In this document: piece by piece, positions 34,963 through 46,821 of the stretch | How the letters are laid out: each line of letters begins with the position of its first letter | Numbering within the stretch: position 1 is the first letter of the stretch | Assembly (NCBI GenBank): GCA_013398295.1 | Contig: VZSF01009053.1 | Location: 1 to 64,000 of the forward strand | Source of the DNA: Chionis minor | Taxonomy: Eukaryota; Chordata; Aves; Charadriiformes; Chionididae | Reading direction: 5' to 3' | DNA: 64,000 nt | Made by a program: the position numbers and the translations under genes | Notes under the pieces: model-generated | What the model saw: only the letters and a program-made list of their open reading frames with translations | Told to the model about the DNA's origin: nothing | The model's database searches: none

Positions 34963-37900
34963 AAGGCAAGAGAATGGATGTCTCCTCCTGAAAGAGGAGG
35001 AAGCCTTGAGCAGAGAAAATGTTTGTCTTGCCTGCACTGTGTGACGACTTAGAAAAACTGCACTAAAGGCATGATTTTTAAGAGCTTGACTAGAACACGC
35101 TTGAAATCAATACCTCATCAAATAGAGGCCAGTTTAGGATAATCCGTACTATGAGGGTGTTGATGTGTGGAACTGGGGGCTTCCCTCGGTTTTGTGCTGT
35201 GTTAGGCAGCATGTTCTCTGCAGAACTGGTGAGAAGATACTCAATTTGTGTGGTGCATCCTGCCTGGTACCCTGAGAAACTGTAATGGAAAAGGAAAATT
35301 TCTTAGTGTTGTTCAAGCTTTTAATTCATCTTGATGACTTACTGCTGTATGACTACTTAAAAAGAAGTGTGTGGTTTGGCTTCCTTCTGTAATTTCTATA
35401 CATGAATTTGAAGACCTTATGAAATAAATTATGTGCAGAATGACTAACTTTTATTTTGTTTTTAAAAAAAGACTATACGGATGCTTGTTGGAATGCTTCT
35501 ATGATTGCTTGTTGGAATATTTGTTTACAGCTTATTGACACAGTAGGAACTTTTGGCTCCATTGCTTATTTCTGCGACAACAATTAAGACTAATTGTTAG
35601 TAGTAATAAATTATTATTCTTGGTGGACCAGTATTAGAAGGAAATAGGGTATTTGGCCAGCGTATTTCATAGGTATTTGTTGTCAGCGGGTTTATTTCAT
35701 TTGTGTTCCGTTTCTTCCTTTGGAAAGGGAAATCTTTTAATGCTGAATTTTTGAGTACTTCCCATACCTGATGTTTCATCTGATCTCTTAATTTTCCTGT
35801 TCTTCTCCCTTCCTTCCGCCTTTCCTTCCTCCCCAGTCTTTGTTCTAGATGTTATTAACTATTGCTGCAGGCTTTTTATATTCCTGTGGTTACCGATAAA
35901 AGCACTACTATTCTCGTGCATCTTGTGGGACGGTGTACGAAGGAGGTGCTGTTGGTAGGTGGCAGCCGGTGGCGAGGCCGGTGGCAGCTGCGGCCCCGAG
36001 TTACGGGTTGTTGCTGTCCTTTCCTCCGTGCACGGATCCTGCTGGCGTGATGGAGCTCAGCGCCTCAGAATCGCTCTTCTGAGGTGTAATTCACAAAGCC
36101 TGGGAAGACGTTTCTCAGACTGGAACTTGGTGAGAAGGGTTGCTTCAAAGTCTAAAAGAAAACACTCATTTTATCACATGCCATTTTGGCTTTANTTTTT
36201 TTTTATTTTTTTTTTTTTTTTTTTTTGGTAAAGTGAGAATTGTGAACAGATAATTCCGGTCTTCTCGTTTTCTGTCTTTCAGGGTATTAACATAGCACTT
36301 GGTTACTTTTAAGGGAAATGAGATTCAATTATATGCTGGCTTCAGCCTGCTGTTCCGTACTTGGCAAGTCAGTATCCAAATTTAATATGATTGTTAATTA
36401 AAACTTTTTGAGATTCCAGAATAATAGTCAGTGATGATGTAGTCTGTCTCCTGTGCTGCATCCTAGAAAATGGGACAAATGAGGGGAAAAAAGTTGATAG
36501 ATTATCTAGAAGTGTTTTGTATATATTTGACTGTATAATTGCATATCCCGAAGTGTTATCTCATTGGAAGCTAATTAAATAGCAAAAGTTTGTTTGTTTG
36601 TCATGGACAACTAACTCTTTGGCATTTGTTGGTAACTTACGGCATGTAGGGCAACAGATCACATTGCAGTTCTGTGATGTACAGAAACGAAGGGGTTTTG
36701 TAAAATCTTGGAGGAAAACATAGGTCTGTCATGGCAATAATTTGTTTTAATCGAGTGATGCTTAGGTTCACTAACACATATGAAGAAATAATGTCTGTTG
36801 ATGCAGCAGAGATGTAAATAACTGTTGCAAGCTGACATCAACACTGAACGTAGGAATGTGGGTCTTAATAGTTGTATGTCTTGCTAGTAAGAGGTTCTGT
36901 AAGCTCTGCTCACGGAAGCTGCCTCTTTATCCATGTTGCAATGTGAGTACATTCATTGAATTCCAGGTACATTCTTCTCCAGCTTTCCTCCGAAATTGAC
37001 TTCCAAAAGCTACATGTCCTTCATGCAGGTATTTTAGATATTTAGAAAGTAACTAGAGCTTCATTCGCTAGTGTTCTGCTGAAAAATAACAACTCAAAGC
37101 ATTCTCATTTAGTAGACTCCCTATCTGTAAGTCCCAAATGAGTGAAATAGTTTGTGTAACCATTGTTTTGTGTTTTAATGGCATATTTTAAAATGTGTCT
37201 GGTTTCTTCTTGAAAATCATGGGGGGAGGGGGAATAAATCTGTGTGTGACCTCCTGTATGGCTTCCAGAAGCTGAGAATTCTTGCTCCTAATTTTTTTTT
37301 TCTTTTTTATACAAAGAGACAATCTTTCAGACTATTATTGAATGCTGTATAAGTTGTTGTATTTTGAGGATACCGATGTAGACCTTTTGTGTTACTTGTT
37401 GGAGAGATTATAATAGGACATACTGTGTTGAGCAAGCTCTTTGGACAGCTGTGTCTGCGGCTGGCTTGGGCTCTGCTGAAGCTTATTGCATAGGAATTAG
37501 CTCTTCTGTCAGCCAGATGAAAGGCTTAGTTAAGGATAAGAACATTCTTAATAAAAAGTAAATTTGTCTGGCAATGACCCTCTCCCAAATAGCTGAAAAT
37601 AATTGTCTTCATTATTAGCCTTAGGTGTAAGCTGTTTGTCTTCAGAGAGGTACACTGTTTTGCATCCAGAGATTGTCTAAACTAGCATTTCTGCGATTAC
37701 TTGTCATGAAAATCCCGCTAGCGCATAACTCTGTAAAAATAATTCCCATCTGCAAAGATAAATACACAAGGGACAATTAAGTTTGAGTGTGGCTGGAAAA
37801 AAACGGGATTCTTCAAGAACAGAAATGAAGATTACTACTGTGTCAGCAACCTTATTTAATACCAAAAGTAATAATATAGTTCACCTAGTGAATAAAATCT

Positions 37901-38994
37901 CCTGAGAACGGTAAGACTTTTGTTACGGATTAAGGTAAAACGTGAGTTACTTTAAATCAAATACAATTTAGACATGATTATAGTCTCGGCAGACTTTCTC
38001 CAACAAGTCTAGCTTTTACAGTTTGAGCAAGTCCCTGCCCCAGCTGCCCACCCAACTTCCCCGCTCCGGCAGCGTTAATGTGCAGCCGGGGAGGCAGGGC
38101 AGGACACAATGTGGTTTGCAAGCCATCGTATGAAAAAAAAAAAAAAATTAAAAATCCCACAGATGTAAGTGTTTAAGCGCTGAAGTGGCGTTTTGAGACT
38201 GTTCTGCCGAGTCTCTCTCTGAGGAAAAAACCTCTAGGAAAAGAGGTGCAGTGGAGGTCTAGAGGGGCAATCACCTACGCTAATTCGCTGGATATTTCAT
38301 TTATATGATAGCATAGCAAAATACCACAGGCATCTGCAAAAAACTTAAGACAACTTTTAACACATGGGGATTATATTAAAAATTCCAAACTCTGCCTGCC
38401 TGTTGTTACAAGCAGCCAGTTCACTGGGGCTAGAGCTGTCTTACTGTTTTATTCTGCAATTTCCTTTTACTCTTCAGTGAATTTTGTTACTTTTATCGCT
38501 GTGGGTTTTCGTGTCTCCAGTAAGCGGCAGACATCTCTAAGAAGTTGGTAGTGGATTAGATGGAGGTCTCTGAACTGTGGGGCTGGAAGGAGAGCTTGGA
38601 TTTAGTAGTGTTTGTGCATGACACTGTAGTGCTCTGACCTTACTAAAACTTACTAAATTTGAGCGTTTTTCCAGCACGACAGATACAAGCAAGCAATGTT
38701 TGTCAAAAGCAGGTAAGAAAAATGTTCCTTGTGCCATTTGATGTGTGGAATGAAGAGCTAAGTGGTTGTGGTACATTTGGTAAGTTGTTACGGGACCTGA
38801 ATGCAGCGGGGTGGCAGTAGGAGGTGGCAGAACCTCCTGTCCAGCAGCCCTGTTCGCGGAACGGCTGTGGTTTCTGGATGATCTCTTCACTGCCAGAGAT
38901 TCCAGGTGTTAGCAGGTGCTTGAGTCTCAGGTTCATCATCTGGGTAGGTTTGTTCAAGGGCCGTGATGTTTATATTAACAGATAATGCAGCCAG
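34963..38994 (+). other. PIAS1: PIAS1 intron 1, unannotated part
   Basis: No exon is seen. Present are a two-copy tandem of 'tgcttgttggaat' (35482-35494 and 35506-35518), a GC-rich patch at about 35940-36060, a T tract at about 36196-36227 with one ambiguous base at 36195, and an A tract near 38132. None suggests a gene. Confidence 0.45.
36195..36227. repeat. Poly-T tract with one undetermined base
   Basis: A T run broken by one A, preceded by a single N at 36195. The ambiguity is probably a base-calling problem at the homopolymer. Confidence 0.85.
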
Positions 38995-39303
38995 TATAGC
39001 GAGGTGGGGTCAATCTCTTCTGCCAAGTAACAAGCGATAGGACAAGAGGAAATGGTCTCAAGTTGTGCCAGGGGAGGTTTAGGTTGGAGATTAGGAAAAA
39101 CTTCATTACCCAAAGGGTTCTCAAGCATTGGCACAGGCTGCCCAGGGAGGTGGTGGAATCGCCGTCCCTGGAGGTATTTAAAAGCCGGGCAGACGTGGTG
39201 CTGAGGGACATGGGTTAGGGGTGGCTTTGGCAGCGTAGGTTTATGGTTGGACTCGATGATCTTGAAGGTCTCTTCCAACCCAAGGGATTCTGTGATTCCA
39301 TGA
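38995..39303 (+). mobile_element. CR1 LINE 3' fragment, sense orientation
   Basis: Reads as a CR1 3' end in sense: 'tataGCGAGGTGGGgtcaatctcttctgcc', 'gataggacaagaggaaatgg', 'ggcacaggctgcccagggagg', 'ggaggtatttaaaag', 'ggttggactcgatgatcttgaagg', 'ctcttccaaccc' and the tail 'gattctgtgattcc'. The full 3' end with about two tail octamers is present and the element is 5' truncated to about 310 bases. Divergence is modest. No target-site duplication is obvious. Confidence 0.92.
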
Positions 39304-42300
39304 ACCATGTCATTCCCAGGGAAATACTTTGTTTGTGGGCATGCTAAAGTAAATAACGCCTGATGGCTTAAGCTTTAGAGTGGACTTTCCCTGTTAGCAT
39401 GGGGAGAAATGTTACCTGGTGAAAATCGTGAATACAGTGTTTGACCTTAAGGAAGCCCACATCTATGGAGACACCAACAGTAGGTCGGTTCAGGCTATTT
39501 TTAGCATTTACAGTATATGGATGTCATTTTGTTGATGCGTTTTTAATGGATTAAAATCTATTTTTACTGCCAGCTAGATGAATGCATAGATTTGGTCTTA
39601 CAGTTGTGCAATATTGAGCACCGATACACTGTGTAAATATAAGGTTTCTTTGATTAAGAAATATCTCCTTGTGCGTATAACTAAAGGCAAATAATATTTG
39701 TGCCTGACATTGGTCTGTATCTATTATTTCAGTGCTGCGCTACTCGCCAGAATGTTGTACGTACTGCACTAGGAGACAGCTGAGGTTTTCATTATGAAAA
39801 ACAAAAGCCTCTTTAAATGTTGTAGTATATTGCATATTTATGACCGTTCTTCTGTGCCTTTGCCTCCCCTCCATTTTAAATTACGGTGACTTCAACCTTT
39901 GAGTGTTTTGGTTGCATTAGACAAACGCAGGAAGTTACGGCCTGTCATCGAGGCGCTTGAGCTTCCATGAATTGGTTGTTTCACTCCCTCTTGCAGATTT
40001 TCGGTAGACTGATTTCAATTTTTATAGTTTAGCCTTGATAGCTTCCTTGTGTGAGTCTTGTGGATAGAATTTAGGACTAGGCACTGTGCCTTCATAAAAG
40101 ATGGGAACATTTTTACCTTCAGGATCTCCCATTTTCACAAATCCTCAATGTCTAAGAACCTGAGAGTTTAGTCTGTAACTGCAGAGAGCTCCCGTAGCTC
40201 GGGTATGGCTTTCTTCCCCCAAAGATTTATATCTGGGGTTTAAGAGGCTGTTCAGAGCATGCAGGAACTCTCCTGTATTTTTACAGCTGGGTGTCGGAGG
40301 CATACTGAGATTAATTCAAATCCATTTTCATACTAATCTAATGCTTCCTAATCGCTGCTTTTTTTTTTAAGAAAAAAGAACAATTTTGGTTTGATTTTTT
40401 TTTTTAAATTGTCTTTTGGAAGTACATTGTGGAATTCCTTGAATGGTAGCTTCCTTGTTTCATAAGGGGGAAACTTCTCGGTTGTGTTGTCCTTGAAAAC
40501 AGCGTTAGAGCTTTGCCAGTGTGACCGTGTCCACGCCGTTACTGCAAACTGCAGCCGGAGCGGATCCCCCTGGAGCCGATGGTGCTGTGCGGGGTGTCAG
40601 TGTGGAGGCTCCTTTGCTGCAGCCTTCAAAAGAGTACGGGGTGTAGTCAGAAGGGTTTTCTCTCTTACACGTCAACTTCAAGGTGACTTCTTGTGCTTGC
40701 CCTCTTCTGTGATAATGATTCTTAATTTCAGAGACTGTTAGTAAACTATTGCGATCACTGTTTCTAATAACAGAAGAAATTTACTGTCACTATCTTAAAT
40801 TGCCGATTATAAATAGGTGACCTCCCGTTCGGTATGCTTTTTTTAGTTTCTTCTTTTACTACTTCTGTGCTCCCATCTTCTGCCTAGTGTTTGAGGTGAT
40901 TTTTTTTTTCCTTTTCTTTTTTTCCCCCCTTTAACTTTCGTGTTAATGGTTAGAGAATGGTGGAGGACCTGTTGTATAGCTTTAGGCACAAAGTGTGGTG
41001 TGGTGCTTAGCCAAATGCTTCTTGTTGTGCTGGCAAATCTTTTGAATGTGTTTTGGAGCTTATTCACAGCTTCTAGTTATCATAAACATCCGGAAATAAC
41101 TTGTTAAATTCTCCAGATAGATCCCGGGGCTGATTACTGGAGATGTAGAAATACCCTTTCTAGAAAGCATTCATCAAATTGTTGGGACTGTTAATCCTGC
41201 CGCTGATGGATGAGTATGCTGCTTTGAAGACAGTATGTTGTGGTGCTGGTATTTCTGATAAATTTTCAGTGTTTTCCTTCATGCTTTCCTATGGACACTG
41301 CTCAATTTAAAAAAAAAAAAAATGACTGCTGCCTGGCTTTTACCTCTCAAGCAAGTCCCTCCCTTCAAAAAATGGGAAATGAAGATGAAGGCTCACCGTC
41401 TGTGGTGTTGGATCTCAGCAGATAATCTGTATCTGATCTTTTCTTGAGCAGCAGGACTTACAGCTCGTCTTCCTGCATTTCAAACCAGTGTTTTAGCCCC
41501 CATGTATTTTTCCAGTCTAGAAATTATGTTGTCTGCCTGAGTCCACTTGTCTTTTTAGTTGCAGTTCTCTGAATCGTGTGCCAGTGAGACCAGCCACACA
41601 GGGTTATCAAAGGAATTTCTTATCCAGAGGCACTAACGCTTAGATTTTATTTATTTTTAAACTTAATTCCCAACCTTCATGGATCAGTGAGACAAAAATC
41701 CAGTTCTGGAAAGCAGTTTTCTTTGGTCTGACCTATTCACCTGTGCTAACAATTGGACTTCCTTTGCCAGAGAAGCTGCCCAGCCTGGGCATCTTTCCTT
41801 GATGGGTAAAATGACTGGGCTTGTGTGGAAAACCATTCTTTAAAAATAAAGATTTATCTCTGCTTTTTTGTTTGCGGAGAGAAATCAAAGTAAATGACTC
41901 ATAATGTTGGCTGCTCTGTTAAAAGTTAAGGTTCCTGGTAAAATATATTTACTCTGAATTGCCCAAACAGCATTCACAAAGCAAAACGGTCCTGTTGTGT
42001 GGCGTGGACATGTTTCTCCAACCAGACGTGCTTGTTTATTGAGAGAACTTAGTGAGTCAGGAGCTGCAAAACACGCATTGATGTTGCAGTATGTACTGAG
42101 CAGCCTGATGCTTTTAATTTCAAAGTCCTTTTGTGGATGTCTGGGAGAAAACGCTTGTTCCTCCTTACCTCCTAAGCATCTACATGCCATTTTTGGTTTG
42201 GGGGACTTAAACAATTTCCATTTCTGTTAGCTTTTAAGTAAGCGTAACAACCTTTTTGAAGGAGCAAGCTGCCGGCAGAACATCCTTTCCTGTTGATAGT

Positions 42301-43967
42301 CACAGGAGAGAAGTAGGTGGATGATGTAGGATGCCGCCCATGGATTGCTTTTGCATCCCTAAGCTATTTTCTTCCAAACCTTATTGGTTATCTGAAGTAG
42401 GTGTGGAGCTGGAAATAGCCTTGTTTCCAGATGAGTTGCTTGAGAGTGTTTCCTCAACACGCAGAAACAGGGGGATGCGCCCGCTCACGTGGCTGCAGCG
42501 TGCACTGCATCAAATGCTCGAGTTCACACAATCTGGCAAGAGAAAAGTGGCACAGATTGGGAAATGAGCAACTGGGAGGTGGGAAAATTAAACTGGCCTT
42601 TTGCTTCTATGGACCTCCTGCCCAACGCATGCAATTAGGTGACTTGTCTTAAGGCAGGGAAATGCCCTGGTAGCTTTGGGAAGGATGGACTGTGGTCACC
42701 AGGCCTGGGTGAGGGGACGTGGGCTGACGGGGGGTGTGTATAAGCCAGGCAATCCCCATGACTAATGCAGCTTTTGCGGAGGAACGGGTGTTTGTGTTGT
42801 GTTGTCAAGCAGGAAATGTCAGATGCGTGTGTTTATAGATTAGAGTTACCTTCTAAACTCTGTGAAAGTCTATGCAATGAGTCAAAATAGAAATATTATC
42901 TGTTAAACTGAGATACATCGAGTTTCTGTGAAGCTTGTCTTACCCTTTTGCACTTTGGACAATTTTTCTACTGTCCTCGCCCTCTCTTTGAATTTTAGGT
43001 ATTGCCTAGATACAACAGGTGCCAAAATGCGCAGCATCATCAGAATTTCTTGTACCTGGAACTGGCTTGCGGTCAGCTCGCTGTGCTTCCCATGCCAAAG
43101 TTAGGCAAGGGGCAAGTCGCTCAGCCTTTTGTTAGCTAAATAGCATCAATTTCTTGTGTGCTGTTTGGAGGAACATGTATTTACCTGTACTCAAACACAC
43201 AGCTAAACACCGAGTTATCTGTAAGTGCAGTTTGCAGGCTGTCCTCCAGTCTGTCCTTGGTAGCTGCGTGTACCCTTTTTTTTTATTGGTTGACTGTGGG
43301 TTTTTTTCCCTTGTGTTTTGTTATTTTGGGGGAAAAAACCAAACATTTTGCCAATTCTGATAAAAAGCCAGACGTAGGGTTGGTTATTTGCGTTGTGTGT
43401 ATTTGATGTAGTTGGGAGAGAGACTCTTTGTGGTGGGTTTGGTAGGTTGCTGCAGATGCAGCTCTACTGCTGCGAGTGATCTTCTCACTATGCTACTTCA
43501 GGCAACAGGATAAAAAGCAAGATTTCCTGAAGCAGAAGGCTTTGTGTCTTTGCCCTTCAGCTTTGCTGGTGGAACTGAGGCAGCAAGGGCTTGGAATTGT
43601 GACGAGGTGAGATGTGACAGGAAGAAAAAAATTATAAATTGCAGGTTTTTTGTGTATTTACTTTTTGTGTTTGACGGCACTTGGTTTGTTTCCCCGCTAT
43701 AATTATCCTGCCTGTTCTAAGATTAGGGTACTGGTGTGGCGTGGGCCAAGGGCTCGCAGCATGGGTAGTGCTTGGAGGGGCAGCGGCGCTTCTGCTGGTA
43801 GAGCTGGGTTGTGTCCTCAAATAAAACACAACTGCGTTGGAGGAGGGGAGAGGAATTTTCATGTTCAGATTGCAGCGACGCGAGAGACTTGTGCCAGCAC
43901 GGCTGTCTGTCGGGCTCCGCTTCCCCGGGCCACTGACTGACGCGATCCGCTGGCAAAACCTATGGAT

Positions 43968-43987
43968 TGTGTGTGTGTGTGTGTGTG
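43968..43987. repeat. (GT)n microsatellite followed by G run
   Basis: About ten GT units followed directly by eight G. It is a simple repeat, likely polymorphic. Confidence 0.85.
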
Positions 43988-45038
43988 GGGGGGGTTATTC
44001 TAAGGCATTGCCTCTCTTTGTTTGTGGAAGAAAGGTTTCTCAGTGAAGTATGAAACTGTAATAAACCCACAAACCTTTATTGCTGTTTCTACCGTGACTG
44101 CGTTTTTAATCGATGTACCTGTTGGTGCCCTTAACGCTGCAAATCAAATTGTCCTTGTCCTCCTGTGTCAGGAATGCGCCAGGGTGGGGAAGATCTGGGG
44201 GATTTTCTAGGTTTTGGATGGACCCCGCTTTCTGTGTGCTTATTTCTAACCAGCTGATACCTTCAAAACATGGAAAATACGCAACAGGTAGCAGAACCTT
44301 CCTGTTAGCTCATTTATTTCTTAATCCTCTGTGGTTTTTTTGCAGGCTAGGTCTGTAAGTTTATTACGAAGCAAGAACAGAGTGAAGCTCTGAGAGGTTC
44401 TGGCTGTTCAGGAAGTGACTTATAATGGTGATGGTGGCAGGCATTAAACTCGTCAGCTGTAACTACTCATTCTGTTGCAGAAATGTTTGTAAAGCATTAT
44501 AAATAGTGCTTTTTCCATGTTGCAAATGTGTTTGTTTCACTTTCTTTTCAGCTGTCAACACTTGGGATTGTATCTGAAATGCCTTATTCTTTTAAGACAT
44601 CTCTGTTTCATACAAAGTACCTTGTCTATTCTCATTAGTAGCTCCATGACAGTCTCATAGTTGAAAGTGCGAAGTAGGTTCTCAGGGTATTCACAGAAAA
44701 ATATGCCAGAAATCTCCTGTTTTATCTGAAGCGTTTGTGGTAGTCTGCAGCAAGGTTTGTCGAAGACTTGCAGCAAGGTTCTTCAGTTCCGTTGGTGTGG
44801 TTCAACAGAGCAGAAATTTTATGGCAAATGTAGTTATGTCTATCTGGGTGCATACCTTGTTAAATACATGAGTCATCTCATTTAGGGCTTTTAAATAACA
44901 TGATCTGTTCAGTATAGGGAAATACCTTTTGTGGGCACCTGTGCATTGAAGATCTCCTGCAGGTGCTGGAGGTTTGAGGAATTAATAGAAGGTTCGGGCC
45001 GGTTTCGCTAAAGCTAGGGATAGTGTACTTTCTAATAT

Positions 45039-45075
45039 TTAGGTTTAAGAACTTTGCACTTTAGGTTTAAGAACT
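45039..45075. repeat. Two-copy tandem duplication, 22-bp period
   Basis: The word 'ttaggtttaagaact' occurs at 45039-45053 and again at 45061-45075, giving a 22-base period. It is a minor local duplication. Confidence 0.7.
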
Positions 45076-46376
45076 AACGTAAAAATAACTTGGGTAATGT
45101 GTGTGTCTGATTATTTCGCACAGTTTGAAGAACTAGAGAGGATGAGAGTATTGGTACTCTATTTTAAAGATTCTTTGTAAATTCAAGTGCCAGTTTGGTT
45201 ATTCAGTCTCCAGTTGCTGGGAAATTGCAGAACCCTGATATGCGGAATTAGCTGTTTTAGTCCCGAGTATGTACTTCAAGTATTACTTTGGTTTTGATCT
45301 GTTGGAGTTGACTACAGAATATTCAGGGTATTTAGTGGTTTCATGCAGCAGATCCAGATATGTGGTTGTGGCATTGTACTTTCTTGTGATTTGCTGGGGA
45401 ATCCAAAATTCTGCAGGAATATTATTTCAGCTGGTGTCACAGGGCTTGTGATGGCAAACAAGCCCATGTCAAGCACTAAAAGAAGTTCAAATAGAAACTA
45501 GGTTTGTAGGTTGACTTTTTGGCTCCTGCTTGACTGATGGGGAAGTACTTCGTGCAGTGTTTTTCTCGGTTCCTGAAGAAGTGAAACAGTTTACAAATCT
45601 TAGCAGTTTGATTCATTAGACCGTATTGGGAGACAGTAAAAGACTGTAAATTGAGATTCTAATTAATAGAAGGCAAAGCTCAACTCTTCCATGCAAAACA
45701 GAACATTCAGCTTTGATGGGAGAAGTAAGGAAATGGAATTGGAGAAAGTTTTCTTTAACTTGGTGATGATCGTATGGGGCTGTGCACAAGATTATAATTT
45801 CTCTCTCTCTTTTTTAACATCAGTCATTTATCTCCTTTGCTTTGAACCTGTGTGGATTAGTTACGCTGTTCGGCAGACGGTGAGGGAGGGACTTGCAAGT
45901 GAAGTAGTGTTCCAGAGTTAAGGACTGGCATAGTTTTTAAGTGCAAGTACTGGAAACTTGAATATTGTCAATGTATGATTTTTTTTTTAATGCGTCTAGT
46001 TGGATGTAAAAAAAAAAATACTGTTAACATTATAGACGCTAGCAAAGCAGCGATTAGAAAATAATTATATTTACAAGTATTGTCTTGTACTGGCGACTTG
46101 TCCTTTTCTCAGGTTTTTCCCCCAGCGTTGCTGTAGTGAATTTTGTATGGCAAATGGAAATCCCTTTAAAAATTGCTCATTACAGACTCTCTAAGTAGAT
46201 AATATCTGTCTGTGAACAAGTCCTGTTTTGCATTATATTTCAGATAATCGGAGGGGGAAGCGCAGTGGTGGTGTGCCTTTAAAAACTGTATGCTTAATGG
46301 GATTAAGCCACATTCTAATGTTAGTGTTTAAGATGATGTAACTTGAATACTAATTTTTTGTTTTGTTTCTTTTAAG

Positions 46377-46821
46377 CAAATGGTTATGAGCCTTAGAGTT
46401 TCTGAACTGCAAGTACTTCTGGGTTACGCAGGGAGGAACAAGCACGGACGAAAACACGAACTTCTCACAAAAGCACTGCATTTGTTAAAGGCTGGCTGCA
46501 GTCCCGCTGTACAAATGAAAATCAAAGAACTCTATAGGCGAAGGTTCCCTCAGAAAATCATGACACCTGCAGACTTATCTATCCCCAGCGTACACTCGAG
46601 CTCCATGCCAGCAGCTTTGTCTCCGTCTACCATTCCACAGCTCGGTTATGATGGCCACCCTGCCACGTCACCATTGCTTCCTGTTTCGCTTCTGGGACCT
46701 AAACATGAACTGGAACTCCCCCATCTCACGTCTGCGCTCCACCCTGTCCATCCCGACATAAAACTTCAGAAATTACCTTTTTATGACTTGTTGGATGAGC
46801 TGATAAAACCTACCAGCCTAG
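46377..46821 (+). CDS. PIAS1: PIAS1 coding exon 2 (SAP domain, linker, start of PINIT)
   Basis: PIAS1 is a nuclear SUMO E3 ligase that restrains STAT1 and NF-kB p65 dependent transcription. This 445-base exon encodes about residues 9-156 plus one base. It opens with Q-M-V-M-S-L-R. The SAP (DNA/matrix-binding) domain follows at about residues 11-45, with LXXLL co-regulator motif LQVLL at 19-23 and the basic GRNKHGRKHELL stretch. A Ser/Pro-rich linker follows; a serine corresponding to the known IKK-alpha site Ser90 is present (ALSPS). PINIT begins around LLGPKHELELP. The acceptor is tttcttttaag and the donor is ctag|gtaagg; phase 0 in, phase 1 out. The open frame runs ten codons past the donor to a stop, so retention of intron 2 would truncate the protein. 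Identity as PIAS1 rather than PIAS2-4 rests on near-complete agreement with remembered human PIAS1 in this exon. Confidence 0.97.

Larger units (their letters stand above)
39304..46376 (+). other. PIAS1: PIAS1 intron 1, last part
   Basis: AT-rich intron with T and A tracts (about 40361, 40398, 41310 and 45980), a GT microsatellite at 43968-43987 and a small tandem duplication at 45039-45075. A GC-richer patch lies at 43730-43960. Intron 1 ends with a T-rich tract and ttttaag just before exon 2. No nested gene is recognisable. Confidence 0.5.
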
